In this document: in pieces, positions 27,325-35,853 of the stretch
How the letters are laid out: the number at the start of each line of letters is the position of its first letter
Numbering within the stretch: position 1 is the first letter of the stretch
From: Methanothrix sp.
GTDB taxonomy: Archaea; Halobacteriota; Methanosarcinia; Methanotrichales; Methanotrichaceae
Assembly (NCBI RefSeq): GCF_016706325.1
Contig: NZ_JADJJX010000001.1
Location: forward strand, 1,116,001-1,180,000
Direction of reading: 5' to 3'
Length of the DNA: 64,000 bases
Notes under the pieces: model-generated
Database searches by the model: none
Seen by the model: the letters and a program-made list of their open reading frames with translations, nothing else
Told to the model about the DNA's origin: nothing
Position numbers and translations under genes: made by a program

Positions 27325-30300
27325 CTATTTGGGCGAGTTCTCCAGGGCGAGAAGATGCACCCTTCCTAATGAATCGCCTGCCACCATCCTCTGACCGTCT
27401 CGGGAAAGAGCAATGGCCATAATTGATCCTTCGCCAGAGAACTCCGCCAGAATTCGGCCCGTCTCCAGGTCCCATAGCCTGAGAGTGCTATCAAAAGATC
27501 CCGATATTGCCCGCCTGCCGTCCTGGGATATTGCCACCGCCCCGACCCCGCCGGTATGCCCCCTTAGGGTCCTGATCTCCTGCCCCTTCTCCAGGTCCCA
27601 TAGCCTGAGAGTTCTATCATCAGATCCCGATATTGCCCGGCTGCCGTCCTGGGATATTGCCACCGCCCCGACCCCGCCGGTATGCCTCTCCAGAGTCCTG
27701 ATCTCCCGCCCCTTTTCCAGGTCCCATATCTTGAGAGTTCTATCAAAAGGTCCCGATATTGCCCGGCTGCCGTCCTGGGATATTTCCACCGCCCTGACCC
27801 ATCCGGCATGCCCCCTTAGGGTCCTGATCTCCTGCCCCTTCTCCAGGTCCCATAGCCTGAGAGTTCTATCATCAGATCCCGATATTGCCCGGCTGCCGTC
27901 CTGGGATATTGCCACCGCCCCGACCCCGCCGGCATGCCCCTCCAGTGTCCTGATCTCCTGCCCCTTTTCCAGGTCCCATATCTTGAGAGTGTTATCATCA
28001 GATCCCGATATTGCCCGCCTGCCGTCCTGGGATATTGCCACCGCCCTGACCCCGCCGGTATGCCCCTCCAGTGTCCTGATCTCCTGCCCCTTTTCCAGAT
28101 CCCATAGCCTGAGAGTGTTATCATCAGATCCCGATATTGCCCGCCTGCCGTCCTGGGATACTGCCACCGCCTCGACCCATCCGGCATGCCCCTCCAGAGT
28201 CCTGATCTCCCGCCCCTTTTCCAGGTCCCATAGCCTGAGAGTTCTATCATCAGATCCCGATATTGCCCGCCTGCCGTCCTGGGATACTGCCACCGCCTCG
28301 ACCCATCCGGCATGCCCCTCCAGGGTCCTGATCTCCTGCCCCTCTTCCAGGTCCCATAGCTTGAGAGTTCTATCCTCAGATCCCGATATTGCCCGCCTGC
28401 CGTCCTGGGATATTGCCACCGCCTCGACCCATCCGGCATGCCCCTCCAGAGTCCTGATCTCCCGCCCCTTCTCCAGGTCCCATAGCCTGAGAGTTCTATC
28501 ATCAGATCCCGATATTGCCCGCCTGCCGTCCTGGGATATTGCCACCGCCCTGACCCCGCCGGCATGCCCCTCCAGGGTCCTGACCTCCTGCCCCTTTTCC
28601 AGGTCCCATAGCCTGAGAGTTCTATCATCAGATCCCGATATTGCCCGCCTGCCGTCCTGGGATATTGCCACCGCCCAGACCCAGTCGGCATGCCCCCTTA
28701 GGGTCCTGATCTCCTGCCCCTTTTCCAGGTCCCATAGCTTGAGAGTTCTATCCTCAGATCCCGATATTGCCCGCCTGCCGTCCTGGGATATTGCCACCGT
28801 CCCGACCCCGCCGGTATGCCCCTGCAATGTTCTGATCAAGGGCCCACCGGGTGAGGCCAGGCTCCCGGCTAGAGGACGAAGCCAGGGATAGGTAATCCTG
28901 GTAGGAATTTGCATTATCAGTGACTCTACAGAGGAAATTTGAACACCCACGAGCCTTCCGGTGAGCTGGCCCGGAAGCTGTTCCGGATTCCGGGATAGGA
29001 CATGGGCAGAGAGCCTGATCGCCCCCTGGATGGGTGACAGATCCTCATCTGAGTCTGCCCGGTCATAATCGGAGAGGAGGGAGGGGACGTCCGTGGCCTG
29101 AAGCTTCGCCTCTATCCAGTCGAAATCAAGGAGCAGAGATTTGATCTCCTCAGATCTTTGCGCCTGGGAGAGATGGTAGACCAGGTGCTGGAAGAAGTAG
29201 CCGTCGTTGGGGCCAGATGGCCAGCCGCCCCCTGCTGGACGGTAGGCATCCAGGATCCGATTATGAAGGGCCTGGAGATCAGAACAGCTCGCCCTCAAAA
29301 AGTCGTGCAACAGGTCATGGATCTCGATTGCTGATGAAATATTATCGATGTCTCTCTTCAGCAGTGATCGGCGATCCAGGACTGCAAGCAGCCTTCTGCC
29401 GTTTTTCTCATCTAGCTTCCGGGCATGAGCCCACAGAGTCAGGATGGCAGCCTCAGGTATGGTCTCATCCGGAGGGAAGACAGCCAGCAGCAGGTAGCAT
29501 TCTCTCTCCTCTTCTGATAGCCTGTCCACGCTGACCTTCAGGGATTTCATGACACTGCGCTCTTCGTGATCCAGGAACTTCAGATCAGCCTCCTTCAGGG
29601 CCTCAAGAAGATCGCTCCAGGATACGCCATCCCTTATCTGCGCCCCGCAGAGGGCCAGGGCTAAAGGCAATCTCCCACACTGGTCTATGACCTCTGCTGC
29701 CTGTGACGGAAGTTGGGCTTGATCCAGACCAGCCCAACTGGCCAGAAGCTCTCTTGAATCTTCCTCTTTGAGAAGGCCGAGGGGGTACTCTATAGCAGCA
29801 AGAGCGGTTATGATGCGCCCATCGCGGGTTGTGATCAACATCCTCCCCTTCGGGCCGAGATCTCCTATGAACTCTTTCACATCCGAGCTGCTCCAGACAT
29901 CGTCCAGAATGACCAGACAGGCCTTCCCGGCCAGAAGGCGGCCAAGGGCTATCCTGCCCTCGGCGGTGCTCTCGAAGGCATGGGGCTGGCAGTCGATCAT
30001 CCTCGCCAGCTCTGCCTGCTTCTGAGCGATCTTGGGCTCAGTGCCCAGGGTCACCCAGAAGATGCCATCAGAGAAATATCTCTGAACTTCTTCATCCCTG
30101 GCGGCAGCCGCGGCCAGGACGGACTTGCCTATTCCGCCCATGCCATGTACGCCCAGCTTTCGAGATGGGGTCTGGTGCTCATTCCTGGGGGAGGTAATGG
30201 CGGTGGTAGAATGATCGCCTGAGATCAGAGCATCCCTGAGCCCTCTCAGATCTGACGGGCGGGGGAGGAAGTTGGCGGGCAGCTCGGGAATGCCGGCAAT

Positions 30301-30942
30301 CAGGCGGCATCTCCCTGGGCTTCCAATGGGAGGAACTATATCTCCGATTGGTATAGCGGTGCCGATCTGAACTCCCTCGTGCAACTCTCCTCCCTGACAG
30401 TCTATCATCCCCACAATGGCCTTCTGGGTGAGGGAGAAAACAGGCGAGCCGCTCCTGCCGAATTTTAAAGCCTCCAGAGGGATCTGGAGCTGCATGCGGC
30501 GGCTCTTTTCCTTATAGATCCAGATGTCTGTCAGTATCTTGCCGCTGATCTGCGTTGCATAAAAACCGTCAATGGTCTCATCGCCAACCACTTGAGCATA
30601 GCCTCGCGATATAAATTTGCATTCCCTTTTATTCCAAGGTTTAAGGAGCTCTGAGAAGTCTAATGAATTCAGCGTCTTTTCCGTCCTGAGTATGGCAATA
30701 TCGTTTGGCAGGGACTGGGCCCTTATCAGTGTTGCCTTCTGCCAGCGCCCTTTGTCATCATCATGTCTGATCCAATACACTTTCTTTGGTTTGATCTTTT
30801 TCTTGACACCATCCTCTCCCACGAGCACATGGTAGCAGGTGGCGATCATATCCGCGGAGATATAAAAGCCAGTTCCACTACCCTCTTTCTTGTCCCTGGA
30901 GACCTCCACCACAATTCTTTCAAGGATTTCGTTGTCGTTCAT
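27325..30942 (-). CDS. STAND NTPase: trypsin-like protease / NB-ARC / WD40 repeats
   Basis: 1205 residues, three parts. (1) About 1-210: S1-type serine protease, with candidate triad His38 (ATCYHVL), Asp81 (PNDIAI) and Ser164 (FGRSGSP). (2) About 260-470: NB-ARC ATPase, with the P-loop GMGGIGKS at 267-274, Walker B LVILDDVW near 343-350, sensor-like LITTRDGR and the GRLPLAL motif near 423. A winged-helix-like arm follows. (3) About 702-1205: eleven 42-residue WD40 units plus one degenerate, with nearly identical DNA. This architecture resembles Apaf-1/NLR-type immune sensors. WD40 would be the sensor and protease the effector. It overlaps the Trypco1-like gene upstream. Function is inferred, not shown. 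Confidence 0.88.
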   Translation of the reverse strand: MNDNEILERIVVEVSRDKKEGSGTGFYISADMIATCYHVLVGEDGVKKKIKPKKVYWIRHDDDKGRWQKATLIRAQSLPNDIAILRTEKTLNSLDFSELLKPWNKRECKFISRGYAQVVGDETIDGFYATQISGKILTDIWIYKEKSRRMQLQIPLEALKFGRSGSPVFSLTQKAIVGMIDCQGGELHEGVQIGTAIPIGDIVPPIGSPGRCRLIAGIPELPANFLPRPSDLRGLRDALISGDHSTTAITSPRNEHQTPSRKLGVHGMGGIGKSVLAAAAARDEEVQRYFSDGIFWVTLGTEPKIAQKQAELARMIDCQPHAFESTAEGRIALGRLLAGKACLVILDDVWSSSDVKEFIGDLGPKGRMLITTRDGRIITALAAIEYPLGLLKEEDSRELLASWAGLDQAQLPSQAAEVIDQCGRLPLALALCGAQIRDGVSWSDLLEALKEADLKFLDHEERSVMKSLKVSVDRLSEEERECYLLLAVFPPDETIPEAAILTLWAHARKLDEKNGRRLLAVLDRRSLLKRDIDNISSAIEIHDLLHDFLRASCSDLQALHNRILDAYRPAGGGWPSGPNDGYFFQHLVYHLSQAQRSEEIKSLLLDFDWIEAKLQATDVPSLLSDYDRADSDEDLSPIQGAIRLSAHVLSRNPEQLPGQLTGRLVGVQISSVESLIMQIPTRITYPWLRPLAGSLASPGGPLIRTLQGHTGGVGTVAISQDGRRAISGSEDRTLKLWDLEKGQEIRTLRGHADWVWAVAISQDGRRAISGSDDRTLRLWDLEKGQEVRTLEGHAGGVRAVAISQDGRRAISGSDDRTLRLWDLEKGREIRTLEGHAGWVEAVAISQDGRRAISGSEDRTLKLWDLEEGQEIRTLEGHAGWVEAVAVSQDGRRAISGSDDRTLRLWDLEKGREIRTLEGHAGWVEAVAVSQDGRRAISGSDDNTLRLWDLEKGQEIRTLEGHTGGVRAVAISQDGRRAISGSDDNTLKIWDLEKGQEIRTLEGHAGGVGAVAISQDGSRAISGSDDRTLRLWDLEKGQEIRTLRGHAGWVRAVEISQDGSRAISGPFDRTLKIWDLEKGREIRTLERHTGGVGAVAISQDGSRAISGSDDRTLRLWDLEKGQEIRTLRGHTGGVGAVAISQDGRRAISGSFDSTLRLWDLETGRILAEFSGEGSIMAIALSRDGQRMVAGDSLGRVHLLALENSPK
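27448..28833 (-). repeat. Eleven 126-bp in-frame repeats encoding near-identical WD40 units
   Basis: Each unit is 42 codons (RTL.GH...V.AVAISQDG ... TLRLWDLEKGQEI). They differ mainly in short variable positions around GHxxxVxxV and in SEDRT/SDDRT/SDDNT/FDST. The DNA identity of units is high by eye, implying recent duplication or gene conversion. Confidence 0.9.
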
Positions 30943-31255
30943 CCGGCCTTGTCCACTTCAGTGTTACCTCAAAGGTCGCCTCGCTCTCCCCTTTGGCAAA
31001 CAGCAGATTGGAGTCTAGGCCCAGCTTCAGGCCGAACTTCATGGTGTACTCGCTGGGCCGGGCCTTCTCCTCTATCCTCTGCAGGCCCTGATATGAGCTG
31101 TCCGCTGTCTCCTTGACCACAGCCATGATATCCTGAATCTTCCCCTCCAGGCTGAAGGTCGCCCGATCCTTGGCCACCCGGCCGGCACCCGGACCCTCGA
31201 TCTCGAAGAGGATCTTGCCACCGGAAGCAGTTATTATCTCGCCATATTGCGCCAT
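30920..31255 (-). CDS. Trypsin-co-occurring (Trypco1/CU044_2847-like) small protein
   Basis: A 111-residue protein opening MAQYGEIITASGGKILFEIEG. It has a mixed alpha/beta pattern, GLKLGLDSNLLFAKGESEATFEVTL near the end, and no catalytic motif. It fits the Trypco1 domain (family CU044_2847), which is found beside trypsin-like and STAND genes. Its 3' end overlaps the STAND gene start by 23 bases, so the pair is probably co-translated. ATG 31255 is chosen; a GTG at 31264 is the alternative. Assignment is by pattern and context, not alignment. Confidence 0.7.
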   Translation of the reverse strand: MAQYGEIITASGGKILFEIEGPGAGRVAKDRATFSLEGKIQDIMAVVKETADSSYQGLQRIEEKARPSEYTMKFGLKLGLDSNLLFAKGESEATFEVTLKWTRPDERQRNP

Positions 31256-31352
31256 CCTGATCACTTTAAGGTTATGCCTGAGATAATACTATATCGTGAT
31301 GGTATTTTAACAATGGCAAGGCACATAAGCCTTTTTAAAAAAATTGACAGAT

Positions 31353-31940
31353 CTATGCCCTCACGGCGGTGGCATTGCCCCGCTCCCTCTCCTCCCCCTG
31401 CCACCTCAGGATATAGCTCCCCGATAGGGTATCGTTGGCCAAAATCAGATCGAGGTCGCATTGGTCATACCTTTGGCCCTCGAACTTGGGTGCAGCTGAT
31501 CGGGCGGTGAGCATCAGCTCATCGCCGGAGATGGACCCGCTGGCGGAGAATGAGTTTTCTGCCGCCCCTTCATTAAGAGAGCCAAAGCCCATCACCTTAT
31601 TCCCTCCAGAGCCCCAGAGGGTGAGGCTCAGGGAGAGGTCATTCCGGCTGGCAAACCTCACCCTCCACTTCCCGCTCACCCTATCGGAATCGCTGCCTTC
31701 TGTCTCATTGAAGGGCGATCCATCTGCGAATGGATCCCTCTTGCCCTCCACCACAGTGACCTTGGGGGAGGGATCGGGCATATCCATAGTGGGGGGAGTG
31801 ATCAGGGGCTTGGGCATGTCCATGTTCGCCCCGGTGATGCTGGGCACAGCTATGGTCCCCGGCTCCAGGGCTGTAGCTGCGATCGATATGCATGACAGAA
31901 ATACCAGGATAATCGCTATCTGCACCTTTTTAGCTCTCAT
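31353..31940 (-). CDS. Secreted protein, GKW-type beta-rich domain (paralogue C)
   Basis: Signal peptide IAIILVFLSCISIAATA, then a Pro/Asp-rich linker (TPPTMDMPDPSPK). The core is SGKWRVRFASRNDLSLSLTLW, MGFGSLNEGAAENSFSASG, SISGDELMLTARS and ANDTLSGSYILRW. This matches the cores of the 24331 and 25100 products. Start ATG 31940 has GGCGGA upstream; the frame is open to 32054, but that extension precedes the signal peptide. Divergent from the papain-like protease gene. Confidence 0.65.
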   Translation of the reverse strand: MRAKKVQIAIILVFLSCISIAATALEPGTIAVPSITGANMDMPKPLITPPTMDMPDPSPKVTVVEGKRDPFADGSPFNETEGSDSDRVSGKWRVRFASRNDLSLSLTLWGSGGNKVMGFGSLNEGAAENSFSASGSISGDELMLTARSAAPKFEGQRYDQCDLDLILANDTLSGSYILRWQGEERERGNATAVRA

Positions 31941-32151
31941 ATCCGTCCGCCTCGGCTGTGATGTATAGCATGGATGCATGGATGTATTTTTAATGTTTTC
32001 AGTTGAAAGAGCTTCCTGCCCTCTGAGAGCTGGAAGGGCAGACTGCATGGCCAAGTATTTATTCCATCCCGCCTATTATACTATAGAAATATGGTCTTCT
32101 GCAGTCTTTGCATTGACATACAGATTGCTCTTTGCAGCCATTGTAAGGGAG

Positions 32152-33195
32152 ATGAAGATGATGGGAAGGACCTATTCCACCGGGCTGATAGTATCGCTGG
32201 CCGAGATTCAACATAACATGGCCATGTCAGCCGCCATGGCAGAGCTTCTGATGGCGGCGGAGTATCCATCCTCCTTTGACTGGAGGAGCTTTGAGGGCAA
32301 GGACTACACCACCTCCATTCGCGATCAGGGAAGATGTGGTAGCTGCGTTGCCTTCGCCACTGTCGCCCTGATGGAGTCCATGATGAAGATAGCAAAGAAG
32401 GAGCCTGAACTGCAGCCTGATCTCTCCGAGGCCTATCTATTTCCTCGCGGTGGCGGCAGGTGCGAGCGCGGCGCCCAGTTCGTGCGCATGCTCAAGGCGG
32501 CTGAGTCCGGGGTCTGCGATGAGCTCTGCTGCCCCTATTCCGGCGACTGGAACCCCTGCCCCGATTTCAAGAGCAGGCTTGTCGCCATCACATCCTATAA
32601 GACCATCTTCAGCCCTGAGCAGGCCAAGGCCCACATCGCCTCCACCGGACCCCTAATGAGCGGCCTGGCGGTCTATGCCGACCTCTTCGATTATGATGGC
32701 GGGATCTACAGCCAGGATTACGGGGAATACATCGGCAACCATGCCGTTCTGCTGGTGGGCTACGATGAGAGTGAAGGCTGCTGGCTGGGAAAGAACTCCT
32801 GGGGCCCCGCCTGGGGAATGGAGGGCTGGTTCAAGATCAAGCAGGGAGAGTGCGGCATGGGCTCTGCCTTCCCCTTCTATTCTGCAGCCATAGGCTCGGC
32901 CCCCATCCCGCCCTCGCCAGGGGTGCCTGATCTCACCATTCCCATCGATGGCACCCTGTATGTCACTATGACAAAGGCCCCAGAGAAGAGTGCCATACTG
33001 CTGGTTAACAATGCCCGGATCGGCCCTCTCACCCTGGGGGAGGAGCTGAGTGCAGGGGAGTTTGAGAAGGGAGATGCTGTACAGTTCACCCTCATGGGCA
33101 TCGCCGATAAGGGCACCTGCTTTCCATCGGGCTGGAGGATATGGACTATGAGGATGGGCGGGGGCAGGTATGAGTTCCGGCTGCAGCAGAGGTAG
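32152..33195 (+). CDS. Papain-like (C1A) cysteine protease
   Basis: The catalytic Cys is in SIRDQGRCGSCVAFA, the His in YIGNHAVLLVGYDE, and the Asn in WLGKNSWGPAWG, followed by MEGWFKIKQGECGMG. These give a complete C1A triad with the usual flanking motifs. Beyond about residue 250 is a beta-rich C-terminal domain with no motif I know. The start is uncertain: ATG 32152, 32158 or 32161 has GGGAG upstream and gives no clear signal peptide. A longer frame, to about 32047, would include a hydrophobic segment (VFALTYRLLFAAIV). Confidence 0.78.
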   Translation: MKMMGRTYSTGLIVSLAEIQHNMAMSAAMAELLMAAEYPSSFDWRSFEGKDYTTSIRDQGRCGSCVAFATVALMESMMKIAKKEPELQPDLSEAYLFPRGGGRCERGAQFVRMLKAAESGVCDELCCPYSGDWNPCPDFKSRLVAITSYKTIFSPEQAKAHIASTGPLMSGLAVYADLFDYDGGIYSQDYGEYIGNHAVLLVGYDESEGCWLGKNSWGPAWGMEGWFKIKQGECGMGSAFPFYSAAIGSAPIPPSPGVPDLTIPIDGTLYVTMTKAPEKSAILLVNNARIGPLTLGEELSAGEFEKGDAVQFTLMGIADKGTCFPSGWRIWTMRMGGGRYEFRLQQR

Positions 33196-33512
33196 CCTCT
33201 CCAAATTGTCGATCGTGATCATCGATCGTATGCAATATGGAGGCTCAAGGCTGCCTCGGCATCAATGGCCCCTCTGCCCCTCCTTCTCCCTCAGACGCAA
33301 TCTGCTCTTTGTCTTCCAATATTTAAAAATTGTATTTGAATACTGAATGTGAATATAACCACAAGGTTTATAGTCATTACAGTTTTATTCGCCATTTGCC
33401 GTGATGAAATGGCATTCGAATCCAGGAAGAACGGTATTGGCAATTCAACTATCGGTAGCATTTCTTTCCGTCCTGTGAGGAGGGGGCGAGATGCACATAT
33501 AGGAGGATCAAC
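33196..33512 (+). other. 317-bp intergenic region with candidate promoter
   Basis: No gene is seen. It contains a TATA-like ggtttatag near 33365, about 147 bases upstream of the next start, and an inverted repeat (33387-33421) with arms attcg..ccattt and aaatgg..cgaat. A near-palindrome of gatcg/cgatc type lies at about 33211-33229, just after the protease gene, and could be its terminator. A ribosome site (aggagg) precedes the next gene. Confidence 0.35.
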
Positions 33513-33980
33513 ATGAAGAAAATTTTTAGTATACTTATCATGGCCACCACACTGGCAATGATCGCAACTGCAGTGGCACAGCTCCCATCAGAAGCAGTAA
33601 AGGAGAATCGCGTTAATGTCTCCACCATCGATCGGACGGTGACAAATCCATTCGATCCGGCATATGTCTGGAACAATCCATATGCGGTGCCGCTCTCCGG
33701 AACAAGCCCCACCATATTTCAGAATATCGCCTTCAAGAAGACCCCGGGAGGCGTCTCAGCAGCATCATACACTGAGAGCATAAATGCATTCCTGGCCTAC
33801 GATCCTGATGGTGGCAAGAGCAATATCACTATAGCTGCAGCAAGAGTGGGACTGACGGCAAAGGCCGCTTATGTTGGCAGCAGCGTAAAAGAGAGCGCTA
33901 CGAGGCCTCAAACCCCCGCAGCCTCCCAGACTCAGGCTGATGCTTTGACTCAGGCTGATGCTTTGAATGCCTCTATCTGA
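33513..33980 (+). CDS. Small secreted protein of unknown function
   Basis: 155 residues with a signal peptide (IFSILIMATTLAMIATAVA) cleaved before QLPSEA. The mature part contains NPFDPAYVWNNPYAVPL and ends in a duplicated hexapeptide TQADAL TQADAL from an 18-bp tandem repeat. No known domain is apparent. Strong ribosome site (aggagg) about 10 bases upstream. Confidence 0.7.
   Translation: MKKIFSILIMATTLAMIATAVAQLPSEAVKENRVNVSTIDRTVTNPFDPAYVWNNPYAVPLSGTSPTIFQNIAFKKTPGGVSAASYTESINAFLAYDPDGGKSNITIAAARVGLTAKAAYVGSSVKESATRPQTPAASQTQADALTQADALNASI
33930..33965. repeat. 18-bp in-frame tandem duplication
   Basis: Two exact copies of actcaggctgatgctttg within the 3' end of the secreted-protein gene, adding six residues. 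It is a multiple of three, so the frame is kept. Confidence 0.9.
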
Positions 33981-34142
33981 TTGTACAATCCCCTGAGGGT
34001 CCTGCTCACAGCCGGGAATGCAGCTTTTTGTCTGGCTCTGCAGATTCGCTGAATTGAGGATTTGGCAATTGGGGCTGCAGTCCCCTCTTTATTTCTTCAG
34101 CGGGCAGATCCTCAGAGCCTGCCGATATGATCTTGTCCGGGA

Positions 34143-34505
34143 TCAGTCCATCTCTCCCTCTTCCACTGTATCCCTGGGGGCGAGCATCAGATCATTGAAC
34201 AGCAGGATCTCAATCACCTGGGCCACATAGCGCCTCTGCTGGAATCTCTGGATATCCTGGTTCATCTTCAGCTCGGCATCGACCTGCACCCGGATCAGGC
34301 TGAGCCTCATATCCCTCTGCTCCTCCTCCCTGATCTTCAGGTCACATATCTCCCGGAGCAGCCAGGGAAGCTTCATGGGATTTCCCAGTGCCCGCGCCAC
34401 CAGCAGAGTGTAGTCCTTCGGCTCTTTTACCTCATTCTCGCCGGTAAGGAGCATCAGGTCTTCCAAAGAGAACTTCTCGCCGTTTATTGCTATGCTCTCA
34501 TTCAA
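34143..34505 (-). CDS. Unknown 120-residue protein at the end of the cobZ-cobS-cobY operon
   Basis: A helical, charged protein with no motif I recognise (KEPKDYTLLVARALG, LREICDLKIREEEQRDM). It starts at TTG 34505 with GGTGAT upstream and overlaps the cobY stop by 4 bases. The tight coupling suggests a link with cobalamin assembly or salvage, but this is inference from position only. Confidence 0.6.
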   Translation of the reverse strand: MNESIAINGEKFSLEDLMLLTGENEVKEPKDYTLLVARALGNPMKLPWLLREICDLKIREEEQRDMRLSLIRVQVDAELKMNQDIQRFQQRRYVAQVIEILLFNDLMLAPRDTVEEGEMD

Positions 34506-35104
34506 ATAAAATCACCTTGCAGTATCCTCTCGCAGAGGCGGAGGTCCTCTGCCACATTCACATTCACTGCCAGCTCTATCCTCTCCATTATAAGATGATA
34601 ATCCTCCTGCTCTCTCTCGATCTCTCTGCCCTCCAGGACATTGATCCCGGAGGGGACTATCAGCTGGTCCCGGTAGTTGAAGAGGGAGTCGGGCCGGCGT
34701 CCCAGACGGCGGTGCAGATCCAGCGGGGTGTGGGTGGAGAGGGCGGGCTCAGGACGGCCTTCATAGACCTCGATTATTGTATCGATCAGATCGCTGTTGA
34801 TCAGGGGCAGATCGGCCATGACAATCATTATGGGATCGGCAACCTCTGCCGCCTTCACTGCATAGATCATATCCGGGACGAAGCCCATCCCCGGGGTGTC
34901 CAGCACAGACAGGTTCCAGTCCAGTGCCCATTCCCGGGTGAGGGGCACATTCTCTGTGGTGGCAATGTATATCCTCTCCACAGAGCTCTCCTCCAGAGCC
35001 AGGGCCACATACTCGATCAGCCTCCGGCCGAGGATGGTCACCATGGGCTTCTCCCCTCTCTTCAGCCGGGAGCCCCGGCCGCCGGCCATCACCAGAGCGT
35101 CCAG
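34502..35104 (-). CDS. cobY: GTP:adenosylcobinamide-phosphate guanylyltransferase CobY, CTG start
   Basis: CobY converts adenosylcobinamide phosphate to its GDP form, the archaeal substitute for bacterial CobU. A nucleotidyltransferase signature MAGGRGSRLKRGEKPMV is at the start, with MADLPLINSDLI further in. No ATG gives the whole protein. CTG 35104 has GGGAGGTG about 7 bases upstream, ideal spacing, and starts just inside the cobS end. Translation from CTG yields LDALVMAGGRG, the expected N-terminus. A GTG at 35092 would lose four residues and lacks a ribosome site. Confidence 0.9.
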   Translation of the reverse strand: MDALVMAGGRGSRLKRGEKPMVTILGRRLIEYVALALEESSVERIYIATTENVPLTREWALDWNLSVLDTPGMGFVPDMIYAVKAAEVADPIMIVMADLPLINSDLIDTIIEVYEGRPEPALSTHTPLDLHRRLGRRPDSLFNYRDQLIVPSGINVLEGREIEREQEDYHLIMERIELAVNVNVAEDLRLCERILQGDFI

Positions 35105-35853
35105 GGAAGAACACCTCCCAGAGTCAGGGCGGCGGCCAGAGCAGTCACCCTCGCCAGCTCGTTTGTTGCCCCTATGCCGTCGCCGGTAGCTCCCCCGAAG
35201 TTCCTCTTGGAGACTTCAACCAGGCAAAGGGCAGCGAGCTGGGCAGTTGCCAGGACCGCCAGGCCGAGGGCCCCCAGGGCGAGAGAGCAGATGACCGCCG
35301 AGATGGCCAGGCCGAGGAGGAACTGGCCCAGATCAGTCCTCTGGATCATTATCTGCCCAAAGCCCTTCTGCAGGGGATGGGAGAAGGCGGCAAAGGTTAT
35401 CATCGCCTCCTTGGCGCTCACCTCGGCGCTGAGAACTGCCAGGGGCGCCAGCCCCTCCGGCAGGCTGGAGAGGAGGGCGAATGAGGCCAGGATGAGAAGG
35501 ACGATATAGAGCCCTCCTCCCGTTCCCAGGTATATGTCCTTCATCGCTGCTATCTTCTTCTCCCTGGTGCCGTGGGCGATCACCCCATCGGCAAAGTCCG
35601 CCAGGCCATCGATATGGTTTATGCCGCAGAGCCAATAGGTCGTGGCTATCACCACCACTGCCGCCAGGCCAGCCGGAAATGCCTGCAAGGCAATGCAGCA
35701 GACCCCACCCAGGACTGCGCCCAAGGCCATGCCCACCAGAGGAAAGAGATAGACATGCTTCATCAGGGCCTCCACCCCCTCCATGGATATGCCCACCGGT
35801 ATGGTGGAGAGCCAGCCGAAACCGGATTTGAGGGCGAAGAGAATCTCCTTCAA
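35089..35853 (-). CDS. cobS: Adenosylcobinamide-GDP ribazoletransferase CobS (cobalamin synthase)
   Basis: A 254-residue integral membrane protein that joins alpha-ribazole (phosphate) to adenosylcobinamide-GDP. The signature GINHIDGLADFADGVIAHGTREKK (near 90-115) with conserved Asp and His residues is present, as are HPLQKGFGQIMIQ and GGATGDGIGATNELAR. About six or seven hydrophobic segments are visible. It overlaps cobZ by 4 bases upstream and cobY by 16 bases downstream. Confidence 0.95.
   Translation of the reverse strand: MKEILFALKSGFGWLSTIPVGISMEGVEALMKHVYLFPLVGMALGAVLGGVCCIALQAFPAGLAAVVVIATTYWLCGINHIDGLADFADGVIAHGTREKKIAAMKDIYLGTGGGLYIVLLILASFALLSSLPEGLAPLAVLSAEVSAKEAMITFAAFSHPLQKGFGQIMIQRTDLGQFLLGLAISAVICSLALGALGLAVLATAQLAALCLVEVSKRNFGGATGDGIGATNELARVTALAAALTLGGVLPWTLW

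Noticed and set aside
27448..28833. Regular repeats resembling a CRISPR-like array
   Set aside because: The period is 126 bases, exactly 42 codons, and all units translate to WD40 in frame with no unique spacers.
27413..28891. A 492-codon open frame on the plus strand opposite the WD40 array
   Set aside because: It is produced by the repeats being in one codon phase on the minus strand. Its protein is a Ser/Pro/Arg-rich shadow without a ribosome site or known domain.
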